The notes: generated from the sequence alone by a model not told the origin. Counted from the first letter of the stretch, positions 51,783-61,288 are shown. The stretch: DNA of 64,000 bases from Haloarcula hispanica ATCC 33960 (GCF_000223905.1 NC_015948.1:1240001-1304000); one strand, 5' to 3'. Numbers and translations: made by a program.

Positions 51783-52819
51783 CACGACTCTGCCGAACCT
51801 TCCAGACCGCACCGGCCGCGATACCGAACGACAACAGCGCGAAGTTCCTCGTCTCGGGACTCACCAGCGAGGGATTTCAGGCCCCCGACTGGCTCGTTCC
51901 CGACATTGAGGACGGCACCGCCCCGTCGATGAAAGACGAGGCCGTCGACAACATCGTCGAGCACGTCCCGGACCACGCCGACGACTTCGCCGGGGACATT
52001 CTCCCGCGGGTCGAATGGGCTTACGACGACGCCGACGCCCGCGAGCGCGGCATCGAGCAGGTGACCCGCCTCGCGGCCGAGGTCGGCGAGGAACTGGACG
52101 GCTTCGTCTTCCCGAAGGTCGGCCGCCTCGACGACGTGCGCGACGCCGCGGGCGTCGTCGCCGACGCGGAGCGCGATGCCGGGCTTCCCGAGGGGACGCT
52201 GGAGATGGCGATCATTCTGGAGACCGCTCCCGGTCGCTCGGACCTTCGCGAGATCTGCCAGTACGCCACAGACTCCCGGCTCTCCGGGCTCGTGTTCGGG
52301 CCGGTGGACTACACAGCGGAACTCGGCGGCCGCGCGCTCAACGGCGAACGGCCCCGCTGGGACGGCCTGCTCGAAGCTCTCTCGAACGAGACGAGCGCCG
52401 CTGACATCGTCGCCATCGGCGGCCCCTTCGACCAGTTGTTCCACGAGCGCGCCGGCGTTACCTACTACAACGCCGAGGGGTACGCCGACCAGGTGGAACA
52501 CGAGGCGACCATCGGCATCGACGGCTCGTGGTCGCTGCACCCCAAGCAGACCGAGCAGGCGAATCGCATCCACATGCCGACGGTGGAGGAACTGGAGCGA
52601 GACCTCCACAAGATCGAGTCGTTCAACGAGGCCAAGCGCGAGGGGACCGGCGCAGTCGTCGTCGACGGCCAGATGGTCGACGAAGCGACCTACAAGAACT
52701 TCGCCAACACCGTCAAAACCGTCCGGGCTATCGACGAAACCCATCCCGCCCAGACCGAGGAGTACTACGACGACGACCTGCTGGCGCGGGCGAAAGACGT
52801 CGAACTGATCTTCGGCTAA
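51779..52819 (+). CDS. mcl: Beta-methylmalyl-CoA lyase (CitE-like)
   Basis: Splits beta-methylmalyl-CoA into glyoxylate and propionyl-CoA, 346 residues of the HpcH/HpaI-CitE aldolase family. The opening TRLCRTFQTAPAAIPNDNSA is typical of haloarchaeal members. Mg-binding acidic residues lie in VPDIEDGTAPSMKDEA and LEMAIILETAPG, and FVFPKVGRLDDVRD is a barrel strand. The last gene of the operon, with its ATG overlapping the mch stop. Glyoxylate is then joined with acetyl-CoA to malate by malate synthase, which is not in this window; propionyl-CoA goes on via carboxylation to Mce and Mcm. Confidence 0.92.
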   Translation: MTRLCRTFQTAPAAIPNDNSAKFLVSGLTSEGFQAPDWLVPDIEDGTAPSMKDEAVDNIVEHVPDHADDFAGDILPRVEWAYDDADARERGIEQVTRLAAEVGEELDGFVFPKVGRLDDVRDAAGVVADAERDAGLPEGTLEMAIILETAPGRSDLREICQYATDSRLSGLVFGPVDYTAELGGRALNGERPRWDGLLEALSNETSAADIVAIGGPFDQLFHERAGVTYYNAEGYADQVEHEATIGIDGSWSLHPKQTEQANRIHMPTVEELERDLHKIESFNEAKREGTGAVVVDGQMVDEATYKNFANTVKTVRAIDETHPAQTEEYYDDDLLARAKDVELIFG

Positions 52820-52834
52820 GCCGGCAGTCGCTTT

Positions 52835-53953
52835 TTACTCGAAATAGTTCGCCAGCCGTTGGGCTGCCTCGTCCACCCGAGGCGTCACGAGTGCGAATCG
52901 TATCCAGTCACGCCGAGACTCGCCGAAGGCCTCGCCGGGCATCCCGGCGACGCCGGCCTCGTCGATGAGTTCGTACACGTTCTCGAACGACCCGGGGAAG
53001 CCGGGGAACCGCGCCATCACGTAGAAGCCGCCATCGGGGCGGTTGTACTCGGCCCCGACTTCCGCCAGCGCAGCGCAAAAATCGTCGACGCGGTCTTCGA
53101 GTCGCCGTCGGCACGCGGCGTAGTAGTCGGGACTCGTGGTCTTCAGCGCCCGCAGGACGGCGTACTGCGCCGGCCGGCTCCCGGTGACGTTCGTGAGCAT
53201 ATGCTGGGTGCGAGCGCGTTCCAGAAGTGCGCCGGTCGGGCCGTCCTCCGGCGGGAAGATTGCATAGCCGACCCGGAAGCCGGTGATCGCCATCGTTTTC
53301 GAGAGGGAGTTGGTGGCGACGACGTGGTCGGAGTCGGCGTGCAGCGCCGAACTGAACCGACCCGCGTAGTCGAAGTGGTCGTACACCTCGTCGCTGAGCA
53401 GCAGCGCGTCGTACTCCTCGGCGATGGCTGCGAACTCGGCCATCGCGTCGGCGTCGTACACCGCGCCGGTGGGGTTGTTCGGCGAATTGACGACGATGAC
53501 GGCCGTCTCGTCGCTCGCGGCTGCCCGAACGTCCGCGGGGTCCAGTCGGTTGCGCTCGTCGACTGGGACGAAGGAGATGTCCGCGCCGACGAAGTTTGCC
53601 CGGCCGGCGTAGTAGGGGTAGACCGGGTCCGTCAGGAGAATCTCGTTTCCGTCGAAGTGGTGGAGTCCGCCGGTCATCGCGAGGTGGTTTGCCTCACCCG
53701 CGCCGTTCGTGATGAGGACTCGGTTCCGGTCCACCCCACGCCGAGCGGCGATTTCATCGCGGAGGGGCGTCAGCCCGACGCTGGGCGGATACTGGTAGTC
53801 GTCGGCCGGAGCCTCGGCGTAGTCTCTGAGCCCGTCCCGAAGCCCCTCGGGCGGGTCCCAGTCGGGGTTGCCCGACACCATGTCCACCACGTCCCGGTCG
53901 GCCCGGGCCGCATACTGCATGACCCGGAAGAACTGGGGTTCCGTGTAGTCCAT
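52835..53953 (-). CDS. Class I/II aminotransferase (PLP-dependent)
   Basis: Transfers amino groups between amino and 2-oxo acids, 372 residues. The PLP lysine is in ATNSLSKTMAITGFRVGYA. NSPNNPTGAVYDADAM and LLSDEVYDHFDYAGR bind the cofactor pyridine, and the substrate arginine is in RFALVTPRVD. The order and lengths fit fold-type I, AspAT-like. It is convergent with the methylaspartate operon (15-base gap), which consumes glutamate and frees ammonia, so a role in re-balancing amino groups is reasonable but unproved. The ATG at 53953 was chosen as start of the fold. Confidence 0.87.
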   Translation of the reverse strand: MDYTEPQFFRVMQYAARADRDVVDMVSGNPDWDPPEGLRDGLRDYAEAPADDYQYPPSVGLTPLRDEIAARRGVDRNRVLITNGAGEANHLAMTGGLHHFDGNEILLTDPVYPYYAGRANFVGADISFVPVDERNRLDPADVRAAASDETAVIVVNSPNNPTGAVYDADAMAEFAAIAEEYDALLLSDEVYDHFDYAGRFSSALHADSDHVVATNSLSKTMAITGFRVGYAIFPPEDGPTGALLERARTQHMLTNVTGSRPAQYAVLRALKTTSPDYYAACRRRLEDRVDDFCAALAEVGAEYNRPDGGFYVMARFPGFPGSFENVYELIDEAGVAGMPGEAFGESRRDWIRFALVTPRVDEAAQRLANYFE

Positions 53954-53991
53954 ACCCGGTCTCGGGCTGCCGGCCCCGTTTGCTTTTCTGT

Positions 53992-54135
53992 CTACTGGCG
54001 GATGTACAGCGTCAGTCCGCCGAGGACCAGCAACAGCATCCCCCACAGGAGGTCCGACCCCGGCAGGACCCAGAGGAATAGCGTCACGAGACCCGAGGTA
54101 ACAAGTGACCAGCCAAGCGTCGTCTGATAGCTCAT
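53992..54135 (-). CDS. Small two-helix membrane protein (47 residues)
   Basis: A short gene starting at 54135. The product MSYQTTLGWSLVTSGLVTLF continues with LWVLPGSDLLWGMLLLVLGG and ends LTLYIRQ. Two hydrophobic helices are joined by a short PGSD turn, so it is a hairpin in the membrane. The codon use is haloarchaeal. No homolog family comes to mind. It lies between the aminotransferase and cinA, divergent from the latter. Confidence 0.6.
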   Translation of the reverse strand: MSYQTTLGWSLVTSGLVTLFLWVLPGSDLLWGMLLLVLGGLTLYIRQ

Positions 54136-54214
54136 ACACGCAGTTGTGTCTCCGAACTGAAAGTATTCCGGCCCGCCCTGAACGCTTATTCGCCCATCGC
54201 GACAACTACCGCTA

Positions 54215-54724
54215 ATGACAGACGATACAGCGGACCCAGTCGAGAAGCGCGTCGGCAAGCGTCTCCGAGAAGCTGATGCCACAGTCGCTACCGCGGAGTC
54301 CTGTACCGGCGGCCTTGTCGGGTCGAAAATAACGGACATACCCGGTTCGAGCGACTACTTCGACCGCTCGCTGGTTACCTACTCCTACGAGGCCAAGCGA
54401 GAGCTGCTCGCCGTCTCGCGGGAATCGCTGGACGCCCACGGCGCAGTCTCAGAACCGGTCGCTGTCGAAATGGCTCAGGGCGCTCGTGATACCGCCAGGA
54501 CAGACTGGGGCGTCGCCACGACTGGCGTGGCCGGGCCGAGCGGCGGCTCGTCGGAAACGCCCGTCGGGACGGTGTACATCGCCGTCGCCGAGGCCGCCCC
54601 GTGGGGGACCAACGAGTCCGGCGTGACAGTGTCCCGCTACGAGTTCGATGGCACCCGTCGCGAGGTCAAAGCGGCCATCGCGACACAGGCGCTCCGGGAC
54701 CTGGAAACCGCCCTACAGGAGTAG
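54215..54724 (+). CDS. cinA: CinA family protein (nicotinamide-nucleotide amidase)
   Basis: The 169-residue stand-alone C-terminal CinA domain. In bacteria this domain deamidates NMN to nicotinate mononucleotide in NAD recycling. The start VATAESCTGGLVGSKITDIP holds the active-site Ser/Lys-type region. YFDRSLVTYSYEAKRELLAV and TGVAGPSGGSSETPVGTVYI follow as usual. The N-terminal COG1058 domain of full CinA is absent, as in many archaea. It sits 36 bases before a DUF457 gene on the same strand. Confidence 0.9.
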   Translation: MTDDTADPVEKRVGKRLREADATVATAESCTGGLVGSKITDIPGSSDYFDRSLVTYSYEAKRELLAVSRESLDAHGAVSEPVAVEMAQGARDTARTDWGVATTGVAGPSGGSSETPVGTVYIAVAEAAPWGTNESGVTVSRYEFDGTRREVKAAIATQALRDLETALQE

Positions 54725-54760
54725 TAAGCTCTTTCAGTTGGGACACAGACGGTCCGGTAG

Positions 54761-55267
54761 ATGAACAAACGTGGGCACGTCCTGAACGCCGTCCTCCTGA
54801 GCATCGGACTGGGATACGTCCTTGACCCCTCGGGCGACGTGACGACATTCGCGACAATCACGGAAGTGTTCCTTCCCGTCGTTCTGGGCGCACTGTTCCC
54901 CGATGTCGACACCGCCTTCGGCAAGCACCGCAAGACGCTGCACAACATCCCTGTCCTCGTGATCTTCCTGGCCCATCCGCTGTATCACGGCGGCAATCTC
55001 CAGTGGGTGTGGCTCGGCGTCCTCACCCACTACGTGCTGGACTACTTCGGTTCCCGCCGAGGCATCGCACTGTTTTACCCCATCTCGGACAAAGAGTACG
55101 GGTCACCGACGGGTGTGACGACTTCCAGTGAGTATGCGGAGGTTGTCACCGTCGCGATTACCATCTTCGAACTGGCCGCGGTCGGGCTGTTGATACATGT
55201 GCTCCCACAGTACCTGCCGCCGTCGGTCCGTACCTTCGTCGTCGAGAACAGCGCGTTTCTGGTTTAG
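54761..55267 (+). CDS. DUF457 (YdjM-like) membrane metal-dependent hydrolase
   Basis: A 168-residue inner-membrane protein with four hydrophobic segments. LFPDVDTAFGKHRKTLHNIP (metal-binding Asp/His and H-R-x-x-x-H), HPLYHGG and LTHYVLDYFGSRRGIALFYP are the conserved DUF457 elements. Enzymatic activity is assumed only from the family name. Its stop codon overlaps that of the convergent PHP gene by four bases. Confidence 0.85.
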   Translation: MNKRGHVLNAVLLSIGLGYVLDPSGDVTTFATITEVFLPVVLGALFPDVDTAFGKHRKTLHNIPVLVIFLAHPLYHGGNLQWVWLGVLTHYVLDYFGSRRGIALFYPISDKEYGSPTGVTTSSEYAEVVTVAITIFELAAVGLLIHVLPQYLPPSVRTFVVENSAFLV

Positions 55268-56025
55268 TACACTTTCACGTCGTCGAACCGACCGCTGTAC
55301 GCGACGTGGTCCGGATGAGTCGGCTCGGTCCCCTGCAGCATCAGCCGGTCGAACTTTCCCCAGGTGTTTTCCAGCCCCAGATGCGCCCACTCGACTGCCC
55401 GGCGGATGTCGTGTGAGATGCCGTCGCGATGGAACAGCGACCGCTCCACGTCGTCTTTCAGCGCCGCACTGAGCGCCGCCACGTCCTCGAACGCCTCGGT
55501 AAAGGTCACGTACGCCTCGCCGACGGTACCACGGACGTGGGCATACGACGAGACGAACGGCTCGTGGCCGGTCTCCGACGTGAACGACTGCGCGCGGTCT
55601 CGGTGGTGGGACAACTGCTTGGGGTTGTACACTTCCAGCGCGTCGATGCTGTCGTCGTACGCTTCGATGTCGTCGAGTCCGAGGCTCACATTGAGAAATC
55701 CGGGATGGGGGACGAGCACGGCTGCGTCCTGACGGTCCAGCTCTCGCATCGCGCCGTCGAAGGTAATGAAATCCGGGATCGGCTCTTCGAGTCCAATACC
55801 CAGTACGTGCCGGCGCTGTTGCCAGGTGCCAGTAAATATCTCTCTGGCTGGAAACACAGTCAGCTCTTCGTCGGAAAACGCCTCTGCTTGCCGCCGTATC
55901 TCCGGCAGCCGCGTGAAATGCGGTGCGTACACCAGCGCGTCGAGACCACGTGCCTTCGCACGCTCGACGACCCCGTCGTCGAGCACTTTCACGTGGAGAT
56001 CAACGGCGTACCCCTCGGGTTGCAC
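55264..56025 (-). CDS. PHP-domain phosphoesterase-like protein
   Basis: A 253-residue protein of the PHP superfamily, read from a GTG at 56025. It begins VQPEGYAVDLHVKVLDDGVV, where the usual first D-x-H-x-H motif is reduced to DLHVK. Later come APHFTRLPEIRRQAEAF, VFPAREIFTG, VLVPHPGFLNVS and VSSYAHVRGTVGEAYVTF, which is the family layout with some metal ligands kept. The longer upstream frame overlaps the zinc-finger gene on the other strand and is rejected. Substrate unknown. Stop codon overlaps the DUF457 stop. Confidence 0.75.
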   Translation of the reverse strand: MQPEGYAVDLHVKVLDDGVVERAKARGLDALVYAPHFTRLPEIRRQAEAFSDEELTVFPAREIFTGTWQQRRHVLGIGLEEPIPDFITFDGAMRELDRQDAAVLVPHPGFLNVSLGLDDIEAYDDSIDALEVYNPKQLSHHRDRAQSFTSETGHEPFVSSYAHVRGTVGEAYVTFTEAFEDVAALSAALKDDVERSLFHRDGISHDIRRAVEWAHLGLENTWGKFDRLMLQGTEPTHPDHVAYSGRFDDVKVY

Positions 56026-56140
56026 GGTGAACGCTAACTCCGTACTGCCATTAGGGGTTTCCGTTTTGGCAGTCTGAGAGACAGACTTCTGACAGGTGGC
56101 AGCCAACGTTTTTAACCCCGGGTCGCCTGCCACTGAGCAA

Positions 56141-56440
56141 ATGCCACGCTGGGAGTGCGACATCGAAGGGGACGACAGACAGTTCGACCGCGTCGAGGAG
56201 CTTATCATCCACCAGTCGGTTGAGCATGACCGCATCGAGTGCAAGGTCTGCGGTGCCGTCGTCCCCGACGGCTACTTCGCTATCAAGCACGCCTTCGACG
56301 AACACTCCCGCGCGGAGTACGTTCGCGCCTACGACGCCTCCGCCGCCGAGGTCCGTCGTCGTGAACAGATAAAAGAATCCGTTGAGGCCGCCGCCAACAT
56401 GAGCGAGGTCATCGACCGATTGGAAGGCGGCGAAGCGTAG
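56141..56440 (+). CDS. Small C2H2-type zinc-finger protein
   Basis: A 99-residue haloarchaeal protein with a compact finger, ECKVCGAVVPDGYFAIKHAF then DEHSRAEYV: C-x2-C, then two His four apart. The first 35 residues are acidic (PRWECDIEGDDRQFD), the last 40 are helical. A TATA-like GTTTTTAA at 56108-56115 lies about 29 bases before the ATG, giving a leaderless message. Could bind DNA or protein. It is divergent from the PHP gene. Confidence 0.75.
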   Translation: MPRWECDIEGDDRQFDRVEELIIHQSVEHDRIECKVCGAVVPDGYFAIKHAFDEHSRAEYVRAYDASAAEVRRREQIKESVEAAANMSEVIDRLEGGEA

Positions 56441-56567
56441 CAACTACCGCTGTTTTACGACGGTGCCTGACTTTGCTCGACAATGATTGCCAACTAGTCT
56501 GAAAACGCTTGATTGCTCCCTTGCGGGTCGCTACGCATCCGTTCGAATTGCACGAGACCCGTTCGCC

Positions 56568-56638
56568 TACCGCTCTTCGGAGTCGAGAACGCGAATCTGG
56601 TCGCCACGCACGGTGACCGGAATCGGGACCGTCGCCTC
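56568..56638 (-). repeat. Degenerate copy of the 3' end of spt5
   Basis: Matches 56772-56842 with only a few base changes, all silent in the spt5 frame. Read on the minus strand it still encodes EATVPIPVTVRGDQIRVLDS then EER and stop, the last 23 residues of Spt5. Beyond 56638 the likeness ends abruptly. Confidence 0.8.
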
Positions 56639-56665
56639 CTACTGTTCCACCTTTTTCTTCGTCGG

Positions 56666-56761
56666 GTGCGCTCACTGTGCTCGCGCACCACTCCTCGAAA
56701 AACGTGGGCGAAAACGCGGGCCCTCAGTCGTTCAGGCCCGTGAACTACCGGCTCCGCCGGT
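56666..56761 (-). terminator. Three hairpins downstream of spt5
   Basis: Inverted repeats with arms GTGCGC/GCGCAC (56666-56688), CGGGCC/GGCCCG (56717-56740) and ACCGGC/GCCGGT (56747-56761, 3-base loop). The last is 11 bases past the spt5 stop. No long T run follows, so a terminator role is tentative; recombination debris is the alternative. Confidence 0.35.
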
Positions 56762-56771
56762 GGATATGGGT

Positions 56772-57209
56772 CTACCGCTCTTCGGAGTCCAGCACTCGAA
56801 TCTGGTCACCACGCACGGTAACCGGAATCGGGACCGTCGCCTCGTACAGTTCGACGGTGACCTGGTCCTTGCCCTCGTCGATGCGCTGGACCTGCGCCTT
56901 CTCGCCCTTGAACGGGCCGGCGATGAGTTCGACGATGTCGCCCTCCGCGATGCCTTCCACGTCCGGTTTCGGCGAGAGGAAGTGCTCGACTTCCGCCATC
57001 GAGGACTCCCCCTGCACGACGCCGTTGGCGTGGGGGATCTCGTCGAGGATGCGGTCGAAGACGTTGTGATCGTCCGCTTCGACCATCACGTAGCTCGTGA
57101 GCGAGTCCGGCGCGAGCGCGGCGTGGATCTCGTCTTCCTCGCGGGAGATGATCATGTCTGCGACGGTGCGTTCCTGGCTGGCCGTGGTTTTGACTGCGTA
57201 GATTCCCAT
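56772..57209 (-). CDS. spt5: Transcription elongation factor Spt5 (NusG)
   Basis: Binds RNA polymerase clamp and keeps it processive, 145 residues. The NGN domain covers residues 1-85 (MGIYAVKTTASQERTVADMI, LTSYVMVEADDHNVFDRILD). The KOW domain follows (EGDIVELIAGPFKGEKAQVQ, then YEATVPIPVTVRGDQIRVLD). Its start is 4 bases after the secE stop, so both are one transcript. In other haloarchaea, ftsZ1, secE and spt5 are neighbours; here a receptor pair separates ftsZ from secE. Confidence 0.95.
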   Translation of the reverse strand: MGIYAVKTTASQERTVADMIISREEDEIHAALAPDSLTSYVMVEADDHNVFDRILDEIPHANGVVQGESSMAEVEHFLSPKPDVEGIAEGDIVELIAGPFKGEKAQVQRIDEGKDQVTVELYEATVPIPVTVRGDQIRVLDSEER

Positions 57210-57213
57210 CGGT

Positions 57214-57393
57214 TTACACCGGCTTGCTGCCAGGGATGAAGGTCATCACGGCGAAGATGATGAACCCGAGCAGTCCGACCAGCGCGATGCCCGCGCCGGC
57301 GATTTTCGCGATCTGGGAGAACTCCTCCCACGACGGCGTACTCGCCAGTTTGAGTACGCGGATGTAGGAGGTGAGATCGTATGGAACGTCCAT
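57214..57393 (-). CDS. secE: Protein translocase subunit SecE (Sec61 gamma)
   Basis: A 59-residue essential component of the SecYE channel, too short for most gene finders. It opens MDVPYDLTSYIRVLKLASTP, then SWEEFSQIAKIAG, which is the amphipathic surface helix, and a single transmembrane helix IALVGLLGFIIFAVMTFIP. This matches archaeal SecE exactly in length and layout. It precedes spt5 with a four-base gap, the order found across archaea. Confidence 0.93.
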   Translation of the reverse strand: MDVPYDLTSYIRVLKLASTPSWEEFSQIAKIAGAGIALVGLLGFIIFAVMTFIPGSKPV

Positions 57394-57541
57394 AGCGGGT
57401 CGTACCCACTGGTGGCTTTTCTATATTGTGGTGCGCGGCGACGAGTCCGAACCCGTCACAGAGCGAGCTGTACAGCGTCACAGAAAAAAAGTAGCCGACA
57501 GAACGGGGCGATAACCGGGACGAGCGTTCCCGAACGTTCGG

Positions 57542-59995
57542 TTAGTCGTCGGTCAACGCAGTCCCGTCCGATCCGTGTGTCCCAAGGTCGCTACCGTCAC
57601 CGGCATCGCCGGTTTCGAACTGGTCGATGAGGTCCTTGAGGTCGGTCGCCTGACTGGAGAGCGACTGTATCTTCTCGGTGACCTCCGTGATCGACGCCGT
57701 CTGTTCCTCGGCGGACGCGGCGACGTTCTCGGCCTCTGCGGATGTCTCCTCGCTGATCGAGCCGACTTCCTCGGCCATCGAGACGACCTCTTCCATCGAG
57801 GCCGCCTGCTCGTCGGTCGCGTCGCTGATAGCCTGCACGCCGTCGTTTGCCTCGTTGACCTGCTGGACGATACTGGTCAGCGAGTCGGTCGCGTTTTCGA
57901 CCGTTTTCTTCCCGGTGTCGACGCTCTCACCCATCTCCTGCATGTCCTCGACAGTGGTGTCGGTCCGGGACCGAATGTCGTCGATCATCGACTCGATATC
58001 GGTCGTCGCTTCCTGGGTTTCCTCGGCGAGCGTCTTGATCTCGCGGGCCACGACGGCGAACCCTTCGCCCGCCTCACCGGCCCGAGCGGCTTCGATGTTC
58101 GCGTTGAGCGCGAGCATGTTCGTCTGCTCCGCGATTTCGTCGATGAGCGTCGTGACTTCGCCAATGCGCTCCATCTCCTCTGCGAGGGACTCCACCTGTT
58201 CGATAGCTTCGGTGGACTTCCGTTCGAGCGCCTCGATTTCGGCGGCGGCCTGCTCGGCGTATTCGCGGCCGGACTCGCCGTCGTTGACGGCCTGCTGGGA
58301 CTTCGACGCGACTTCGTCGGTCGACGAGGTGATTTCCTCGACAGTCGCCGACAGGTCGGTCATCTCGTCGCTCACCTGCTGGATGTTCCGGTTTTGCTCG
58401 TCAGCGCCTTCGGCGATCTGTTGCACCGACTCGCTCACCGACTCGCTAGCCGACCGCACTTCCTGTGCGCTCGCGGAGATCGTTTCCGTCGAACTGTCGA
58501 CGGTTCCGGCGAACCCTTCGATGCGGTTGACCGTCCGTTCGAGCTCCGTGATCATCTCGTTGAAGCTCTCTGCGATGTCGACCATCGCGTCGTAGTCGCT
58601 GTCGGTGGCCATCCGCTGGGTGAGGTCCCCGGCCGCCGACTTGTCCATCACGTCGCTGAACTCGGCCGCCTTCGCTTCGAGGGCGGACGCCATCGCCTCG
58701 GCGTCTTCCTTCGCCGCCTCCGCCTCGTCTCTGGCGGCTTCGACGTCGGTAATCAACGTCTGGATGTCCTCGCCCATCTCCTCCAGCGCCGCGCCGAACT
58801 CACCGGGGATGCTCTCGTCGAGCGCCGGGTCGTCGAACCGCTTGTCAGCGAGCGCGTCGGCCTGATTCGCAGCGGTCGTCAGGTACGCCTGCATCGACGC
58901 GAATGAGTCGTACAGTTGCCCCATCTCGTCGACGCGCGTGGTCTCGGGGAGGGTGCTGTTGATCTCACCGGCGGCGATGTCCTCGGCGCTTTCGGCCACG
59001 CGGGAGAGCGCGTTCGCGGTTCCGCGCCCGATTGTCACGCCGACGACGAACAGTGCCCCCACGGCAAGCGCCAGGAGGAGCGCGATGTTCTCGGAGACAG
59101 CCGACTGCAGGGCGAACGCGCGGTCCTGCGGGACGTGATACAGCAACGCCCACTCAGTGCCGGTGACCGGCGTGTACGCCATCACGTACTGCCCGTCTTC
59201 CATGCCCGTTCTGGCGGAGACGGACTTGTAGCCGGTTTCGCCGTTCAGTGCCGCTTCGACGCTCGTGTCGGTCGCGTCCCCGGTCGCTGCGTACTCTTCG
59301 AGAATCGAACTCTTCCGGTTGTCGAGAATGATCTGTCCGTTCGACCCGACGACCTTCACGTCGCCGGTCGCAAACGGTGACGTGAACTCGTGGGAGCGCG
59401 CTTCGAGCGACGCCGTCAGCACGACGTATTCGTCGCTGCCGGAGACAGGCTGGACGAACGCAATAACCGATTCGTTACTGCTCTTGTACGCTTCGGACGT
59501 GCCCGTCGGACCCGACGAGACGACTGCACCACTCGCGTCGGTCCACGGATCGTCGACGTTGCTCAGTGCGACGCCGTTCAGTTCGTCGTCGGTGCTGGCG
59601 GTGACTGTACCGTCAGCGGCGTCGACGTAATGAAGCGCCCGGACGTCTCCCGGTAACCCAATGAGCTTCTGTTCGAGCCACCGCTGGTGTTCTCTGTCAG
59701 AGGTGGACTCGGACCGATCACCGATAGACGCCGCGAGAAACGACGCCGTCGACTGCTTGTTCGAGACCCAAGTTGAGACGGAACTCGATTGGGACTCCGC
59801 GACACCGCGGATTTGATCCTCTGTCTGTGACTCAACTAGCGCCCCCGTTTCGAGGTTGATGGCTGCCCCACCGAGTGCGAGCAAGACGACCACGCCGAGC
59901 AACAGGACGCCGAACTTCGCCGCGTACCGACGCCGAATGACGTCAGGGAGCGCACGCTCCGTTGCCTGAACCAGCCGGCTCGGGAGCGAACTCAT
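57542..59995 (-). CDS. Methyl-accepting chemotaxis transducer (Htr)
   Basis: A membrane chemoreceptor of 817 residues. The first transmembrane helix is near residues 28-47 ([20 protein letters not shown]), followed by an extracellular Cache-like sensor (about 50-290) and the second helix near 300-322 ([20 protein letters not shown]). HAMP segments ([20 protein letters not shown]) follow, then a long coiled coil. The CheA/CheW-binding tip is [20 protein letters not shown] near residue 620. Its start overlaps the binding-protein gene stop by four bases. Such pairs in Halobacterium (BasB-BasT, CosB-CosT) sense amino acids or compatible solutes through the binding protein. Confidence 0.9.
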   Translation of the reverse strand: MSSLPSRLVQATERALPDVIRRRYAAKFGVLLLGVVVLLALGGAAINLETGALVESQTEDQIRGVAESQSSSVSTWVSNKQSTASFLAASIGDRSESTSDREHQRWLEQKLIGLPGDVRALHYVDAADGTVTASTDDELNGVALSNVDDPWTDASGAVVSSGPTGTSEAYKSSNESVIAFVQPVSGSDEYVVLTASLEARSHEFTSPFATGDVKVVGSNGQIILDNRKSSILEEYAATGDATDTSVEAALNGETGYKSVSARTGMEDGQYVMAYTPVTGTEWALLYHVPQDRAFALQSAVSENIALLLALAVGALFVVGVTIGRGTANALSRVAESAEDIAAGEINSTLPETTRVDEMGQLYDSFASMQAYLTTAANQADALADKRFDDPALDESIPGEFGAALEEMGEDIQTLITDVEAARDEAEAAKEDAEAMASALEAKAAEFSDVMDKSAAGDLTQRMATDSDYDAMVDIAESFNEMITELERTVNRIEGFAGTVDSSTETISASAQEVRSASESVSESVQQIAEGADEQNRNIQQVSDEMTDLSATVEEITSSTDEVASKSQQAVNDGESGREYAEQAAAEIEALERKSTEAIEQVESLAEEMERIGEVTTLIDEIAEQTNMLALNANIEAARAGEAGEGFAVVAREIKTLAEETQEATTDIESMIDDIRSRTDTTVEDMQEMGESVDTGKKTVENATDSLTSIVQQVNEANDGVQAISDATDEQAASMEEVVSMAEEVGSISEETSAEAENVAASAEEQTASITEVTEKIQSLSSQATDLKDLIDQFETGDAGDGSDLGTHGSDGTALTDD

Positions 59996-61230
59996 CGGGA
60001 CCCTCCCGATTTGAAGAACTGTGGTTGCAATAGCTCCAGCGACTCGACTGACCCGTTAGTGACCCGCTCGATCAGGTACGAACTCAGCGGTTCGAGGTCA
60101 GCCGTCAGGTCGACGCTTCCGGACGCACCCTGGTAATTCACTGCCCGGCCTGCTTCAGTGAGTGACCGAACACGACCGAAGTCGCCGACAGAGACAGTGT
60201 GTCCAGACCCGCCGGAAACCGACTGAATGGTCTCGGCGATTGCCGGACCGCTGGCTTCACCGGCCTGTTCAGCGGCACACGCCATCAAAAACAGCGCGTC
60301 GTACGCATTGACCGAGTACGCTCTGGGCTGGTCGATATCCGAGAGCCGGCGGACGAGTTCGAAGTACGCTTGCGTCCGTGCAGAGGACAGCGACGCGCTG
60401 TAGAACCCGTCGTAGTACGACGGGAGGTCACCGCCGAACATCCCCGCAGACAGCACCCATGGAACGTCGTACTCCGACTGGTTGTACGCATCAAGGATAC
60501 CGCGCTCCTGGCCGGAGACGCTGGTGAAGCTGACGGCATCAGGGTCGTTCTGGAACACGTCTGCGAGCGTGTCGTCGAACGATCCCGACGACGGGTCATA
60601 TCGGATATCGGCGACGATATCGGCGTTCAGTGCCTCACGCTGTGCGTCCGCCAGTCCGGCACCGAAGGAGTTGTCGATGCTCAGTAACGCGACGGAGTCC
60701 GCATCGATGTACAGCGGGTCGTCGACGGCCTTCGCCATCACCACTGCCTGCGTCCCGTCGCTCGGCACTGTTCGGCCGAAGTATTTCCGGCCGTTGGCCC
60801 GGCCGGCAGTCGATAGCTGCGGGGCAGTACTGGCGGGGCTGACCTCCATAATTTCGTCGCTGGCTGCCTCCGGAGCGAGCGCGAGCGACGCGTCACTGAC
60901 GAGGCCGCCGACGAAGCCGATGACACCACGGTCGACGAGTGCTCCGTACTGCTCTACCGCGGTTTCGGCGTTCGCCTCGGTATCGAGAATGGTCACTTCG
61001 ACGTCGTTACCGCCGATACCACCGGCGGCGTTGACGTCGCTTGCCGCCTGCTCGACCATGCGCTTGCCGTGTTGTCCGAGTGGGGCGAGCGCACCACTGA
61101 GTGGAAGGAGTGCACCGAACTGAACAGTGTCACCGCCTCCGCTCAGAGAGCCGAGACAACCGGATGAGAGTCCCAAGCTCCCAACGGCCAGACACTTTTT
61201 GAGAACATTACGCCTCGAATCTGAGTACAT
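59992..61230 (-). CDS. Sensory substrate-binding lipoprotein (Peripla_BP_6)
   Basis: A lipid-anchored extracellular binding protein, 412 residues. The N-terminus has Tat-like RRNVLKK and a lipobox-like SSGC with Cys25. The fold is the Leu/Ile/Val-type ([20 protein letters not shown], then [20 protein letters not shown]). No permease or ATPase accompanies it; instead the next gene is a transducer overlapping by four bases. It therefore most likely presents a ligand to that receptor. Branched amino acids are a guess by fold alone. Related to, but not the same as, the importer protein at 12-13 kb. Confidence 0.87.
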   Translation of the reverse strand: MYSDSRRNVLKKCLAVGSLGLSSGCLGSLSGGGDTVQFGALLPLSGALAPLGQHGKRMVEQAASDVNAAGGIGGNDVEVTILDTEANAETAVEQYGALVDRGVIGFVGGLVSDASLALAPEAASDEIMEVSPASTAPQLSTAGRANGRKYFGRTVPSDGTQAVVMAKAVDDPLYIDADSVALLSIDNSFGAGLADAQREALNADIVADIRYDPSSGSFDDTLADVFQNDPDAVSFTSVSGQERGILDAYNQSEYDVPWVLSAGMFGGDLPSYYDGFYSASLSSARTQAYFELVRRLSDIDQPRAYSVNAYDALFLMACAAEQAGEASGPAIAETIQSVSGGSGHTVSVGDFGRVRSLTEAGRAVNYQGASGSVDLTADLEPLSSYLIERVTNGSVESLELLQPQFFKSGGSR

Positions 61231-61274
61231 GCGAAGAGAGTTAGAATTTCCGGATAAACGCTTTTCGGCGAGAG

Positions 61275-61288
61275 TATCATTTATGATA
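61275..61288. promoter_or_regulatory. Inverted repeat upstream of the sensory binding protein
   Basis: TATCAT-TT-ATGATA, 6-base arms with 2-base centre, 45 bases before the ATG at 61230. It resembles in layout (not sequence) the repeat before the Liv operon. It could be an operator for the receptor pair, with an AT-rich promoter next to it (GATATAAATT near 61300). Confidence 0.4.

Larger units (their letters stand above)
56441..56771. other. Gene-free stretch with spt5 remnant and hairpins
   Basis: This 331-base gap downstream of spt5 holds a degenerate copy of the spt5 3' end and three inverted repeats (described separately). The remaining 120 bases have short open frames with no product I recognise. 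Confidence 0.55.

Noticed and set aside
56026-56244. Upstream extension of the PHP protein
   Set aside because: It lies antisense to the promoter and start of the small zinc-finger gene and has serine-rich, non-haloarchaeal composition.
56666-56761. CRISPR-like series of palindromes after spt5
   Set aside because: The three hairpins differ in sequence and spacing, so there is no repeated unit.
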